Counted from the stretch's first letter, positions 24,484 through 33,882 are shown. The stretch: DNA of 64,000 nt from Bacteroidales bacterium (GCA_029098505.1 JAQXOE010000042.1:1-64000); one strand, 5' to 3'. Notes: generated by a model from the letters alone, not told the origin. Numbers and translations are program-made.

Positions 24484-25662
24484 CTACAGAGTCCAGCCGG
24501 CTGTCCAGTCGTTGGATGAATCTACAGCGCCATTGCCATCGATAGTCCCTACGAAGCGGTTCTTGAAGCTTATTTGGGCTTTTTCCTTGTTGCTGCCGTC
24601 AGCGAGGAATGAGGCTGAATTGTAGAGACTTGACTGGCCTTCCTCTACCTTTTCACTGAAGCTAGAGTCCATATAGATGTTCTTCAGGACTGATGTGCCA
24701 TTGGCAAGAGCACTTCTGGTCTGGATAGTTTCGGCGGTGATTCCATTTTCCTTGCCACAGATGAGCGCATTCTCGAGACTTACCTCGGTTCCGGCACGGA
24801 GACGCACTCCCCTCTTGTTATCTTGCGAGCCATTGCCAATGAGAGTCACATACCGCAGTGTCGGATGTGCGACCGGAGCGGCATTGAAATCGTCCGCATT
24901 ATTGTCACATTCCATAAGGCAATCACAGGTAGGATCTGATTGATAGGCAACGAGATACTCGCCTTTTCCGTTCCAACCTTCAGTCCAGTCAAAGCTATCG
25001 TCGGTGCAATCTACTACTACGCAGTGGTCAACATTCACGCTGCCTCCGAAGAACTCGATACCGTCATCAGAGCCCATATAGCACTCGACATAGGAAATGC
25101 TGGTGCCATTGCCCACGCCGTACAGGGAAAGACCGTTGGCCTCATGCTCTGCATCCAGTTTGTATCCTGTATATTCCAAACGCACATACTTGAGTATACC
25201 GGAGTTGTCGTTCTCCACATTGCCGCCATAGACGGCATTTCCGATTTCAGAGGTAAGCGACTCGCCTGCTTTCGCAGCTTTGTTTGAATGAGCTTTTCCG
25301 CAAATGTGCAGACCACCCCAGGCTCCGGTCTTCTTTGAGTCTGCGGTCAATACTATGGGTGCATCTGCCGTGCCGCAGGCATTGATTTTGGCACCCTGCT
25401 CTATGAGGATGTAGTTGATTTCTCCGTTGTCGGCAGCAGAGACAATAACTCCCGGTTCAATTGTCAATACGGCCGGAGCGACAATCTGAAGGCTTCCTAC
25501 AAGATGATAGGTCATTCCCTTCTTCAAAGTAAGGTCACTTGTGATTCGCCCAGAGATATCGAGATTTTCCTCTTTTCCTTCATCATCCGGCATTGGTTTT
25601 TCGCAGGAAACCAAACCTGCAAACAGAGCTGCAATGGCAGCCATACAAATTGTTTTCTTCAT
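24484..25662 (-). CDS. Surface lipoprotein with parallel beta-helix fold, partner of the TonB-dependent receptor
   Basis: 392 residues from ATG 25662 (an upstream alternative adds 14 residues without signal character). The lipobox is LVSC with Cys20. The mature protein has DLTLKKGMTYHLVGSLQIV, IEPGVIVSAADNG, then serial beta-helix turns (LKYVRLEYTG, SYVECYMGSDDGIEFFGG, VNVDHCVVVDCTDDSFDW). Asp-rich turns could bind Ca2+. Three internal Cys cluster in DPTCDCLMECDNN. Similar 400-residue proteins often sit beside TonB-dependent receptors in Bacteroidetes and are sometimes mislabelled multidrug transporter. The ligand is unknown. It lies 48 bases downstream of the receptor gene and is co-transcribed. 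Confidence 0.8.
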   Translation of the reverse strand: MKKTICMAAIAALFAGLVSCEKPMPDDEGKEENLDISGRITSDLTLKKGMTYHLVGSLQIVAPAVLTIEPGVIVSAADNGEINYILIEQGAKINACGTADAPIVLTADSKKTGAWGGLHICGKAHSNKAAKAGESLTSEIGNAVYGGNVENDNSGILKYVRLEYTGYKLDAEHEANGLSLYGVGNGTSISYVECYMGSDDGIEFFGGSVNVDHCVVVDCTDDSFDWTEGWNGKGEYLVAYQSDPTCDCLMECDNNADDFNAAPVAHPTLRYVTLIGNGSQDNKRGVRLRAGTEVSLENALICGKENGITAETIQTRSALANGTSVLKNIYMDSSFSEKVEEGQSSLYNSASFLADGSNKEKAQISFKNRFVGTIDGNGAVDSSNDWTAGWTL

Positions 25663-25710
25663 AATGTTTTGTTTTTGTTCGAATATGTATTCGATTGATA
25701 CCAATTGATA

Positions 25711-28482
25711 CTAAAGCGTCCAGGCAAGTCCCAGACTGAAAGTTAAGCCTTCACTCCAGCCTTCAATATCTACGGTTTGACCTGTCAGAGGTATTTCCTG
25801 CTTGAAGAGTGTCTTGCTGCAGAGCATATTCTTCAGACCCAGACTGAGTTTCCATTGTTCCGAGAAAGACCAAGCAGCGTTGAAATCAAGGCTATGGAAG
25901 GGCATCTGTATAACATCGCCCAAACCAGAAAGTCCGACGGAGTGTATTCTTGGACCTTGAATATTGTAAAGGAGGGCCAGCGAGAGCTTCTTTTCCGAAA
26001 CAGTGTCCTCCCCTTTTTGGCCCTTTCGGCCAAAATCAGTTGTGTAGGTAAGGTCTGCATTAACAAGATATGGGGAAGCACCCTGGAGACCCCTTTCGGT
26101 ATTGGTATATACACCGCCCTCGGGGAGCTTTACATTCGTGTACATATAGGTACCATTGGCACTTAATGCCAAGTTCCTTGTGACTTGCTTGCGGAATTCG
26201 GCCTCAACACCGGCAGCCACACCCTTCCTTGCATTCTGGAAAGAGTGTTCCGGAGCTCCACCCGAATACCTCTGTATTCTTTCAATAGGGTTTTTCAGCC
26301 ACTTGAAATATGCGGTCAGGGCAATAAGGTCACTGGATTCCTCGCTGATGTGCTCCCATTTCAAATCAAGATTGTAGTTGAAAGCATTCTTCAAGGATGC
26401 ATTACCCCTGAGCATTATTCCTCCATAGCTTTCCTGATAGAGGAAAGGAGCCATTTCCACGAAAGAAGCCCTGGTTATGGTTCTTGAGACTGAGAATCTC
26501 AGGTATTCATCCCGCGCGAAGCGGTATTTGAGATTCAGGGCAAAGAAGGGATCATACGAATCCAGGATTCTCGCTTTGTCCTCAACGTCATCATTGTAGT
26601 CCACGCGGCAGCGGCTCGCTTCGAAACGCAGTCCTGCATTAAGGGTCAAACGCTCCGCAAAGCTTCTGTCATACTCCAGGAAGGCTGCTCCTATGATGTT
26701 TCCCGCAGCGTACCTGTCCCTTTTGTTCTGTTTCCTCTGCATCAATGAGGGATTCTGCAGATAGGCCTCGTAGCCTATCAGGGGATCGATGTCCATTGCC
26801 ATATCCTCTTCGAAGCTGAGCTTTATTCCACTGACATCATACAGGAAGCGGGTGGTCCTGAAATCGCGGGTCTTGTCCTTTGCGCTCAGACCGAAACGGA
26901 GGGATGAGGCGTCATCGGGATGATAGCTTGCCCTTAAATCCATACTGAGTTCGTTTTCCTGCAAAGCACCGAAGTATCTGTAGGTCTCAAGATTATTGGT
27001 AAAGAAATGGAGCCGTCCGTCCGAGGCTCTCTGGAATAGCATCTGGCGTCTGTCAGGCTCGTCGCTGCGTGTAGTTGACAGCGATGCTCCCCACTCCACA
27101 TCCCAGGCTTTCCAATAATGGCGTCCCGTGAGCTGAATGTCCTTCAAAGTGTAGATATGGTCGGTCTGGCTTTCTCCGAAGACTTCCCTGTCTTCGAAAT
27201 CTGTTCCGGTCTTGGCAATGAATGCCCTGGATGCATTCCTGGCGTAAAACAGGGTGAGAGTCACGAGGTCAGAAGTCCTCAGTGTCTGTTCAATATTGAC
27301 CAGTGCGGCCAGATCCTCCTTGCGCTTATAATCTTTGTAATTGAAATGACTTTTCCTCATACCTGAGGCCTCATAGCAGTTCAGATACCCGTCCGGCACC
27401 GTCTGTTCTGAGTATTTGGAACTTATATTGGCACTTATGCTTAGTTCCTGACCCTTTATCTTATAGTTCTTTCCGAAACCTGCAGTAAGATTCAAATCCG
27501 GCAAGGCTGTTCTTTTGTGCACAGAAAAGGCTGTTGCGGGAAAGATGTTCTTCGTCGCAGCATAGGCTCCAAACTCTGAATAAGGCAGACTTTCTGCTTG
27601 ACTGTCAAGCCTGTACGAAGACAGCATGGATGGTGTTTCCATAGCCCAGGAAGTTGAGAAAAGCGTCCCTACCAGACCTCCGCTTGCGAGAGAAAAGCTT
27701 AGGTAATCCTTGCCTCCGCTCTTTGTGCTAATGTCAATGTGGGCCCCGGAATAGTCAGCGAAAGAAGAAGCTTCATATACTTTGCAGACGGTGAGAGCCT
27801 GAATTGTAGCCGATGGGAAAATGTCAAGAGGGATGAGCTTGTTGTCGGGATTGGGAGAGGCAATGGGAAGACCGTTGAGTGTAGTGGTGCTGTATCTGTC
27901 TCCCAAGCCCCTGACTATCAATTGCCCCGCATCCGCAAAAGAAATTCCTGACAGCTTGGCGACACTCTCTTTCGCATCCGAAAGGCCTTTCAGCGACATC
28001 TCCTTTGAGCCAAGATTCTCCACAGCAAAAGAGCTCAGGCGACGCTCGTTCTGGAGTGCCTGCAGAGACTCCATATTCTTCCTCCCAGTCACCACAGAAC
28101 CGTCAAGAAACTCCGTATCTGGGGTCAGATATATGGTCAGAAAACCCTTGTCTTCTGTCAATTTCCCCTTGCCTGAGCTGTAATTCTTGATGGCAAGTTT
28201 CCCGGACTTGAGCTCAGCCGTAAACTCAAAATCCAGGCAACCCAAATAAGACACCTCCATAATACTCTCACCTTCAGAGAGTTGCAGAGAGAAACTTCCA
28301 TCCATCGAAGTGATGCATCCGTAGGAGCTCCCCTTCAGAATAATGGACGCTCCTATGAGTTCCTCCTCGCTACCGGCCTCAAGCACTCTGCCCTTCAATA
28401 CTGTCTGCGCCTGGCATACCAATCCCGCAAACATCAACAGTGCGGCCATTTTCACTTTTTTCACAATCAAAACATTTTTCAT
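25711..28482 (-). CDS. TonB-dependent outer membrane receptor with N-terminal carboxypeptidase-like domain
   Basis: 923 residues from ATG 28482 (the codon three earlier is TTG inside the -7 element). A signal peptide leads into a carboxypeptidase regulatory-like domain (KGRVLEAGSEEELIGASIILKG, then GSFSLQL). A plug domain follows (LIVRGLGDRYSTTTLNGLPIASPNPDN and IFPSATIQALTVCK), then a 22-strand-type barrel ending in an aromatic C-terminal strand (GLTFSLGLAWTL). The FPSATI and RGLGDRYS blocks are typical of this receptor clade. It is not a SusC: the size is below about 1000 residues and no SusD partner is present. It imports an unknown ligand across the outer membrane with its lipoprotein partner. 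Confidence 0.9.
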   Translation of the reverse strand: MKNVLIVKKVKMAALLMFAGLVCQAQTVLKGRVLEAGSEEELIGASIILKGSSYGCITSMDGSFSLQLSEGESIMEVSYLGCLDFEFTAELKSGKLAIKNYSSGKGKLTEDKGFLTIYLTPDTEFLDGSVVTGRKNMESLQALQNERRLSSFAVENLGSKEMSLKGLSDAKESVAKLSGISFADAGQLIVRGLGDRYSTTTLNGLPIASPNPDNKLIPLDIFPSATIQALTVCKVYEASSFADYSGAHIDISTKSGGKDYLSFSLASGGLVGTLFSTSWAMETPSMLSSYRLDSQAESLPYSEFGAYAATKNIFPATAFSVHKRTALPDLNLTAGFGKNYKIKGQELSISANISSKYSEQTVPDGYLNCYEASGMRKSHFNYKDYKRKEDLAALVNIEQTLRTSDLVTLTLFYARNASRAFIAKTGTDFEDREVFGESQTDHIYTLKDIQLTGRHYWKAWDVEWGASLSTTRSDEPDRRQMLFQRASDGRLHFFTNNLETYRYFGALQENELSMDLRASYHPDDASSLRFGLSAKDKTRDFRTTRFLYDVSGIKLSFEEDMAMDIDPLIGYEAYLQNPSLMQRKQNKRDRYAAGNIIGAAFLEYDRSFAERLTLNAGLRFEASRCRVDYNDDVEDKARILDSYDPFFALNLKYRFARDEYLRFSVSRTITRASFVEMAPFLYQESYGGIMLRGNASLKNAFNYNLDLKWEHISEESSDLIALTAYFKWLKNPIERIQRYSGGAPEHSFQNARKGVAAGVEAEFRKQVTRNLALSANGTYMYTNVKLPEGGVYTNTERGLQGASPYLVNADLTYTTDFGRKGQKGEDTVSEKKLSLALLYNIQGPRIHSVGLSGLGDVIQMPFHSLDFNAAWSFSEQWKLSLGLKNMLCSKTLFKQEIPLTGQTVDIEGWSEGLTFSLGLAWTL

Positions 28483-28488
28483 TTGCCG

Positions 28489-28496
28489 CAAAATTA
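28489..28496 (-). promoter_or_regulatory. -7 element of the TonB receptor gene
   Basis: TAATTTTG on the minus strand, ending 6 bases before ATG 28482, so the mRNA would be almost leaderless. No clear -33 is seen. Confidence 0.5.
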
Positions 28497-28566
28497 GGCT
28501 TGAGATATTTCAGGAACATTACACAATTGTGAAGATTCTGGTACAACGTTTTCTTCTGCTTTTTAT

Positions 28567-28588
28567 TAATTTTGTGGAAATACTTTTG
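28567..28588 (+). promoter_or_regulatory. aroC promoter region with two possible -7 elements
   Basis: TAATTTTG (28567-28574) and TACTTTTG (28581-28588) both match TAnnTTTG. The first is preferred, as the second ends 3 bases before the ATG. No strong -33 is visible. Confidence 0.5.
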
Positions 28589-28591
28589 AAA

Positions 28592-29593
28592 ATGGATTCA
28601 TTCGGACTATCATTCAGGGTCAGCATATTCGGCGAATCGCACGGAGAAGGCATAGGCATAGTATTGGACGGGGTTCCTCAGGGCATCAGCATTTCGGAGG
28701 CAGACTTCGACACTGACATTGCCAGAAGGTCTTCAGGAGCCAGAGGCGCCGCTGCCAGAGGTGAAATCGGCACGACAGGCACCACCCCGCGCACCGAAGC
28801 GGACGAAGTGCACATACTCAGCGGAGTCTTCAACGGTCACACCACAGGAGCTCCCCTCGCCATAATTTTCCACAACAACAACACGAGATCCACTGATTAT
28901 CAGCAGTTTTCGATAATGCCACGGCCGGGACACGCCGACTATGTCGCTTCAGTGAAATGGGGCAATGACAACGACCCCCGCGGTGGCGGACACTTCTCCG
29001 GAAGAATCACACTCCCGATTGTCGCCGCCGGCGTCATTGCCAAGAAAATCCTGGGCAATGTCAAGGTGAGTGCTGAACTGATTGCCATAGGAGGCTGCGA
29101 GGATCGCGGGAAATGGCAGGAATTGCTCAAAGCCACTGCGGCTGAAGGCGATTCGCTTGGAGGTATCATCGAGTGCACAGTGGACAATGTACCTGTCGGT
29201 CTCGGAGAGCCTTTCTTCGATTCAGTGGAGTCGTTGATTTCACACGCAATATTCTCGATTCCCGGCATTCGCGGCATTGAGTTCGGCGACGGATTCAGGG
29301 CTGCGGCAATGAAAGGATCGGAACACAATGACCCTTTCGGCGAGTGCGGACCTGAGAAGAACGGCTGCGGAGGTGCGAACGGCGGCATCAGCAACGGCGC
29401 ACAGATCAAGTTCAGAGTCGCAGTAAAACCGACCTCAAGCATTGCCAAAGCTCAGCAGACCTGGAATTTTGAGGAGGGCCGTATGGACACGCTGAAAATC
29501 AAGGGCCGCCACGACGTTTGCTTTGCCCTGCGCACTCCCGTAATAGTGGAGGCAATGACGGCAATAGTGCTTGCCGACCTGATACTCAGATAG
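28592..29593 (+). CDS. aroC: Chorismate synthase
   Basis: 333 residues from ATG 28592; the open frame extends upstream through the divergent promoter and is discounted. Family blocks are FGESHGEGIGIVLDG (signature 1), ARRSSGARGAAARGE, RPGHADYVASVKWG and DPRGGGHFSGRIT (flavin and phosphate site), and the late KPTSSIAKAQQTW and GRHDVCFALRTPVIVEAM. It makes chorismate from EPSP, the last shikimate step, using reduced FMN. The length is slightly below the usual 350-360. It is divergent from the TonB receptor gene. Confidence 0.96.
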   Translation: MDSFGLSFRVSIFGESHGEGIGIVLDGVPQGISISEADFDTDIARRSSGARGAAARGEIGTTGTTPRTEADEVHILSGVFNGHTTGAPLAIIFHNNNTRSTDYQQFSIMPRPGHADYVASVKWGNDNDPRGGGHFSGRITLPIVAAGVIAKKILGNVKVSAELIAIGGCEDRGKWQELLKATAAEGDSLGGIIECTVDNVPVGLGEPFFDSVESLISHAIFSIPGIRGIEFGDGFRAAAMKGSEHNDPFGECGPEKNGCGGANGGISNGAQIKFRVAVKPTSSIAKAQQTWNFEEGRMDTLKIKGRHDVCFALRTPVIVEAMTAIVLADLILR

Positions 29594-29611
29594 TTAAATA
29601 ATAAAAAAGTT

Positions 29612-30421
29612 ATGAAAAACTTTATCAAACACTCCTGGCTGCTGGTAACGATTGGAGCCCTCCTTCTTCTCAGCTGCACTTCAGAGGAAAAGTTCTGCGT
29701 CAGCAAAGACCTGTGTTTCTCCAGCTGCAATGACTACAAGGGAGAGCCTGTGGAACTGAAACTGGATGTTTACCGTATGGAAGAAGCCCGCGCGAAGAAG
29801 CGCCCCGTAATACTATGGGTGCACGGCGGCGGAATGTACATAGGCAGCAAGGATGCATCCTGGGGGCTCGTAAATCTTCTCGCCGAGGATTTCGCCAGAA
29901 TGGGATATGTCTTTGTATCAATGGATTACAGGCTTAACCCTGAATGGGAAGCCACCGGTGCCTTCGATGCGACCATCAAGGACGCTGCCGTCGATGTAGC
30001 CTCGGCCGTCGATTGGGTCAGGGGCAATGTCCGCGAATACGGCGGAGACCCCGCACGCATCATACTGATGGGCCACTCTGCCGGCGCAGAGATTATCAGC
30101 AATTATTACTACAGCAATGCCCTCGTTGACGAGGCTGAACACGACAAGAGCGCCATCAAGGCGGTCATTCCAATCAGCGGCAACCGACTCTTCTACGATG
30201 GCGATGCCAATACCGGCTCGGGCAATGCGCCTTGCCTCATCATACACGGAGATGCGGATGACATCAACCCCTGCGCTGATGCACAAACCCTCCTCGCACA
30301 GCTCGGAAGCAAGGGCAGGATGGCCATTATGCAGGGCAATGGACATATGTGGTCTGAAAATCCCGAACAGAAGGATTTCCTGATGAAGAACATTTCTGCC
30401 TTCCTGAAGGAACTTGACTGA
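29612..30421 (+). CDS. Alpha/beta-hydrolase lipoprotein (esterase/lipase, HSL-like)
   Basis: 269 residues with a lipoprotein signal (lipobox LLLSC, Cys near 23). The oxyanion HGGG motif is in ILWVHGGGMY. The nucleophile elbow is GHSAGAE. An Asp in GDADDINPC and a His in GNGHMW complete a triad. DYRLNPEWEATGAF and DVASAVDWVRGNV are as in carboxylesterase/BD-FAE relatives. It starts 18 bases after aroC and is probably co-transcribed. The substrate is unknown. It converges on apt. Confidence 0.87.
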   Translation: MKNFIKHSWLLVTIGALLLLSCTSEEKFCVSKDLCFSSCNDYKGEPVELKLDVYRMEEARAKKRPVILWVHGGGMYIGSKDASWGLVNLLAEDFARMGYVFVSMDYRLNPEWEATGAFDATIKDAAVDVASAVDWVRGNVREYGGDPARIILMGHSAGAEIISNYYYSNALVDEAEHDKSAIKAVIPISGNRLFYDGDANTGSGNAPCLIIHGDADDINPCADAQTLLAQLGSKGRMAIMQGNGHMWSENPEQKDFLMKNISAFLKELD

Positions 30422-30438
30422 AGCCCTGAAGCAAGGGG

Positions 30439-30969
30439 CTAATCGACGTCGATTTTGAGGAGGCTGTCCACTTCGAGGCCCTCTGCCTCAGGACGTCTCG
30501 GGCAGGCGGTAAGGTCTATGATGCAGCTTCTGTATATAGCTTTCGGTGAGAACTTTGCGACCAGACGGGTGGCGGCTGCCATAGTGCCTCCTGTAGCATA
30601 CAGGTCATCGTGAAGCAGCACTACATCATCAGAAGAGATGGTTCCTGTGTGAATCTCCATCGTGTCTGTTCCGTATTCAAGGCTATAGGTCTCGGAAATG
30701 GTTTCTCCAGGGAGCTTGCCCTTTTTGCGGATAGGAATGAAGCCTGCACCGAGACGCGATGCGAGCACTCCACCGAGGATGAAGCCGCGGGCCTCAAGGC
30801 CTACAACCTTCGTCACGCCGAGATCTTTGTATCTTTCATACAGCCTGTCACCCAATTCCTTTAGGCAGGCAGGATTGTTCAGAAGGGTGGTAATGTCCTG
30901 AAAATGGATGCCGGGGATAGGAAAATCCTCTATCACACGGATGTTGTCTATCAATTCCTGGTCAGTCAT
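30439..30969 (-). CDS. apt: Adenine phosphoribosyltransferase
   Basis: 176 residues. Type I PRTase fold with the PRPP-binding loop VVLLHDDLYATGGTM and the APRT features FPIPGIHFQDIT and GLEARGFILG. It converts adenine and PRPP to AMP. The C-terminal end (LEVDSLLKIDVD) is usual. A -7 element TATATTTG (30993-31000, minus) lies 23 bases upstream, facing the promoter of the divergent ThiL-like gene. Confidence 0.96.
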   Translation of the reverse strand: MTDQELIDNIRVIEDFPIPGIHFQDITTLLNNPACLKELGDRLYERYKDLGVTKVVGLEARGFILGGVLASRLGAGFIPIRKKGKLPGETISETYSLEYGTDTMEIHTGTISSDDVVLLHDDLYATGGTMAAATRLVAKFSPKAIYRSCIIDLTACPRRPEAEGLEVDSLLKIDVD

Positions 30970-31043
30970 AATATTTCACTGTTATCGCTCTACAAATATA
31001 CCCGTTTTTTTGCTAATTTTGTCTGTTTGTAAGCTTTTCGGAT

Positions 31044-32057
31044 ATGACAGATAAAAGTTTTGCGGAAATAGGTAAGGTGGAGGCCATCAGAGAACTCTTT
31101 AAAGGAACTCCCTACAAGGCTTTCAGCACCTGCCGCTTCGAGGCTCCTGGCCGCGAATATATCAGCCATTTCAGCAAAGTTCTGCTTGAAGGCATAGATT
31201 TCAACCTCGTATATTTCCCTCTGAAGCATCTCGGTTACAAGAGCGTGCTTTCGGTAAGCGGCGAGCTTCTGGCCCAGCAGGCCAGGCCTAATACCCTTTC
31301 CGTAAATCTGGGCATCTCAGCCAAACTCGACCTGGAACAGATTCGTGAGCTCTGGTCCGGTATGGTCACAGCAGCCAGGGAGTTCGGATACAAAACCGTG
31401 GACCTAGATCTCAATCCATCACGCAACGGTCTGTGTATCAGCGTATCAGCTACTGGTGAGACCAGTCTTCTCAGCGCCCGGAGACGCCCTGCTCCAAAAT
31501 CGAAGGACCTTATTTGTGTGAGCGGAGCCCTCGGTGCAGCCTATATGGGAATGCAGATACTCGAAAAGGAGCTTGTACGTTTCAATGAGGGCGAGCACAG
31601 TGACAGGGACAAGAATCTTGAGAGGAACAAGATGCTCGTCGGAGCCTATCTAAAGCCCGAACTTCCCTCTGCTCTGGTACAGCAGTTCGAGAACTCGGAG
31701 ATAACCCCGTCAAGCGGATATTTCATCACTCACGGACTGGCAGATACACTCAAGAGACTTTCCGCGGACACAGGACTCGGAGCCAAAGTCTATGCCGACA
31801 AGATTCCTTTCGAGGGCAATACCTTCCAGCTTGGACGCGAGCTGAACATAGACCCCGTTTCAGCGGCAATGAACGGAGGTGAGGATTACAAGCTCCTTTT
31901 TACCGTCCCTATTCTGCAGTTGGACAAGTTCCGCCACGATTTCCAGACCTTCGACATTATAGGCCATCTGGCCCAGGAGGAGGCGGGTACCGTCCTTGTG
32001 CTTCCTGACGGAAGAGAGATGCCGGTGCGAGCCCAGGGCTGGAGGGAGGAGGAGTAA
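31044..32057 (+). CDS. ThiL-like (AIR synthase/PurM fold) protein with missing catalytic acids
   Basis: 337 residues. Recognisable ThiL-type blocks are LLEGIDFNLVYFPLKHLGYKS and AMNGGEDYKLLFTV (Gly-Gly-Glu-Asp at 278-281). The usual N-terminal GDD metal site is absent; the region reads FSTCRFEAPGR. The SD-x-x-AM block after the LGYK motif is replaced by SVSGELLAQQARP. The Asp residues that hold Mg-ATP in thiamine-monophosphate kinase are thus largely missing, so activity as ThiL is doubtful. It could be a paralogue with another role. -7 TAATTTTG lies at 31014-31021. The carboxylesterase gene follows after 61 bases. No other thiamine gene or TPP riboswitch is seen nearby. Confidence 0.7.
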   Translation: MTDKSFAEIGKVEAIRELFKGTPYKAFSTCRFEAPGREYISHFSKVLLEGIDFNLVYFPLKHLGYKSVLSVSGELLAQQARPNTLSVNLGISAKLDLEQIRELWSGMVTAAREFGYKTVDLDLNPSRNGLCISVSATGETSLLSARRRPAPKSKDLICVSGALGAAYMGMQILEKELVRFNEGEHSDRDKNLERNKMLVGAYLKPELPSALVQQFENSEITPSSGYFITHGLADTLKRLSADTGLGAKVYADKIPFEGNTFQLGRELNIDPVSAAMNGGEDYKLLFTVPILQLDKFRHDFQTFDIIGHLAQEEAGTVLVLPDGREMPVRAQGWREEE

Positions 32058-32118
32058 GCCATCCAGACAGATACAAACATCGATTGACCTAACAACACAG
32101 CATTAATCAATATTGACA

Positions 32119-33774
32119 ATGAACAGAGTTTTTAAAGCAGCAGTCGTTCTTGCAGCAGGAATGGCGGCATTTTCTTGTTCAGCCCCTAAAACGGAGCTCG
32201 GCCTTCAGGTCAAGACCCAGGCCGGAACAATTGAAGGCGTCCAGATGGAAGGCCTCAAAGCTTATCTCGGCGTGCCTTATGCAGAGGCACCGGTCGGTGA
32301 ACTCAGATGGCAGGCTCCTCAGCCTAAGCAGGCTTGGGAGGGTGTTCTCGAGACCAAGGAATTCGGCAACGACCCTATGCAGCCAAGCCTCTTCGGAGAT
32401 ATGAATTTCCGTGGCAGGGAGAAGAGCGAGGATTGCCTTTATCTCAATATCTGGACAGCCGCTGAATATGCGGAGGAAGCTCTTCCAGTGCTCATTTATT
32501 TCAATGGCGGCGGTCTTATGGCAGGTTCCGGCAGCGAGCCTCGCTATGATGGCGCAGCCATTGCCAAGAAGGGTGTAATCGGCGTTACCGCAAACTACCG
32601 CGAGGGTGTATTCGGCTTCATTGCCCATCCTGAGCTCAGCGCCGAGGCTTCGTACAAGGGCAGCGGCAATTATGGCTTCCTCGATCAGGTGGCAGCCATC
32701 AAGTGGGTCAAGGAAAATATCGCAGCATTCGGAGGCGACCCTTCACGCATCACCATTGTCGGTGAGTCGGCAGGTTCATTCTCAGTTTCATTGCTTATGA
32801 CCTCCCCTCTCTCAAAGGATCTCATCGCAGGCGCTATGCTCTCATCAGGAGCTGAGGTTATGCCTTATTATGCTGTAGCTCAGGCAGATGCAGAAAAGGC
32901 TGGAGAGGCATTGCTCGCCAGCAGAGGCATCAACAGCATTGCGGAAGGCCGCGCTCTTTCAGCAGAGGAGCTTCAGAATCTCATCCCGCCAGTGGGTATG
33001 CCTAACGTTGTCATTGACGGCTATTTTATGAAGGAGAGCGCCGACGAGGTGTTCGAGAAGGGCGAACAGGCTCAGGTTCCTCTTCTCGCAGGATGGAACT
33101 CATTGGAGCAGAGCCCTATGGGCAGCCTCAGAGGTCTTGATCCAACAGTCGAGAACTACAAGAAGGTTATGAGCGGCACTTTCGGTGAAATGACAGATGA
33201 GATTTTCGAGGCTTATGGCATCAACTCTGACGAGGATGTTTACGGAATGCCTGGTATGACACTTTCGGGCGACCTCTTCAGCGGCTTCCCTACCTGGAAG
33301 ACCTGCGATTATCACGCAAGAACTTCAGAACAGCCTGTATATCGCTATAAGTACAATCATCCGCGTCCTCAGGTTTCTGCAAAGATGGGCGATATGGTTG
33401 CAGCTCTCGCAGGTGGTGTGAGGGAAAAGACCGCAGAGGAGAAGGCCGCTGAACTTCAGCCTAAGAAGCCGGAGCCGGTAGGAGCAGTTCACTCTGCTGA
33501 TATCGAGTATGCTATGGGTAATCTCGCTACCAACGAGTTCTATGAGTGGACAGAGGAGGATTACGCTATCTCCGAGCTCTTCCTTTCATACTATGCTAAC
33601 TTCTGCAAGACCGGCAATCCTAACGGCGAGGGACTCCCGGTCTGGACTCCTATCAACGGCAAGCTTGATGCAGCTCCTGTTATGCAGATTGATGTGAAGA
33701 GTGCCGAGGTGGCTGATGAGAAGCTCGAGAATGCTTACCGCACTCTCGAAAAGTTCTATCGCAGCGTGCGTTAA
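32119..33774 (+). CDS. Type B carboxylesterase lipoprotein
   Basis: 551 residues from ATG 32119 (a TTG two codons earlier is ignored). The lipobox is AFSC. Family blocks are TIEGVQMEGLKAYLGVPYAEAP (substrate-entry strand), SEDCLYLNIW, YFNGGGLMAGSG (oxyanion), the nucleophile elbow GESAGSFS and HSADIEYAMGN supplying His. Type B carboxylesterases hydrolyse carboxylic esters of many kinds; in Bacteroidetes secreted forms occur with glycan and bile-related loci, but no substrate is deducible. It has no clear promoter of its own and may be read from the ThiL-like gene. The bidirectional terminator at 33844 follows. Confidence 0.93.
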   Translation: MNRVFKAAVVLAAGMAAFSCSAPKTELGLQVKTQAGTIEGVQMEGLKAYLGVPYAEAPVGELRWQAPQPKQAWEGVLETKEFGNDPMQPSLFGDMNFRGREKSEDCLYLNIWTAAEYAEEALPVLIYFNGGGLMAGSGSEPRYDGAAIAKKGVIGVTANYREGVFGFIAHPELSAEASYKGSGNYGFLDQVAAIKWVKENIAAFGGDPSRITIVGESAGSFSVSLLMTSPLSKDLIAGAMLSSGAEVMPYYAVAQADAEKAGEALLASRGINSIAEGRALSAEELQNLIPPVGMPNVVIDGYFMKESADEVFEKGEQAQVPLLAGWNSLEQSPMGSLRGLDPTVENYKKVMSGTFGEMTDEIFEAYGINSDEDVYGMPGMTLSGDLFSGFPTWKTCDYHARTSEQPVYRYKYNHPRPQVSAKMGDMVAALAGGVREKTAEEKAAELQPKKPEPVGAVHSADIEYAMGNLATNEFYEWTEEDYAISELFLSYYANFCKTGNPNGEGLPVWTPINGKLDAAPVMQIDVKSAEVADEKLENAYRTLEKFYRSVR

Positions 33775-33843
33775 AAGAAGCGTATTCCCGCTGGCGTTTA
33801 CGGGCTTCTGTCCTTCCTTTGAGGGCTAAGCGCCAGACTCAAG

Positions 33844-33882
33844 AAAAAAGCGACTGACAATCGATTGTCGGTCGCTTTTTTT
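33844..33882. terminator. Bidirectional terminator between the carboxylesterase gene and nagB
   Basis: An almost perfect palindrome: AAAAAAGCGAC and GACAAT pair with ATTGTC and GTCGCTTTTTT. T runs follow on both strands, serving the two converging genes. Confidence 0.92.

Noticed and set aside
24484..28482. SusC/SusD polysaccharide utilisation pair
   Set aside because: The receptor is shorter than SusC, its lipoprotein is a beta-helix protein and not a SusD tetratricopeptide fold, and no glycan enzymes adjoin.
30970..31043. TPP riboswitch before the ThiL-like gene
   Set aside because: The gap is 74 bases, holds two promoters and lacks the CTGAGA-type thi-box.
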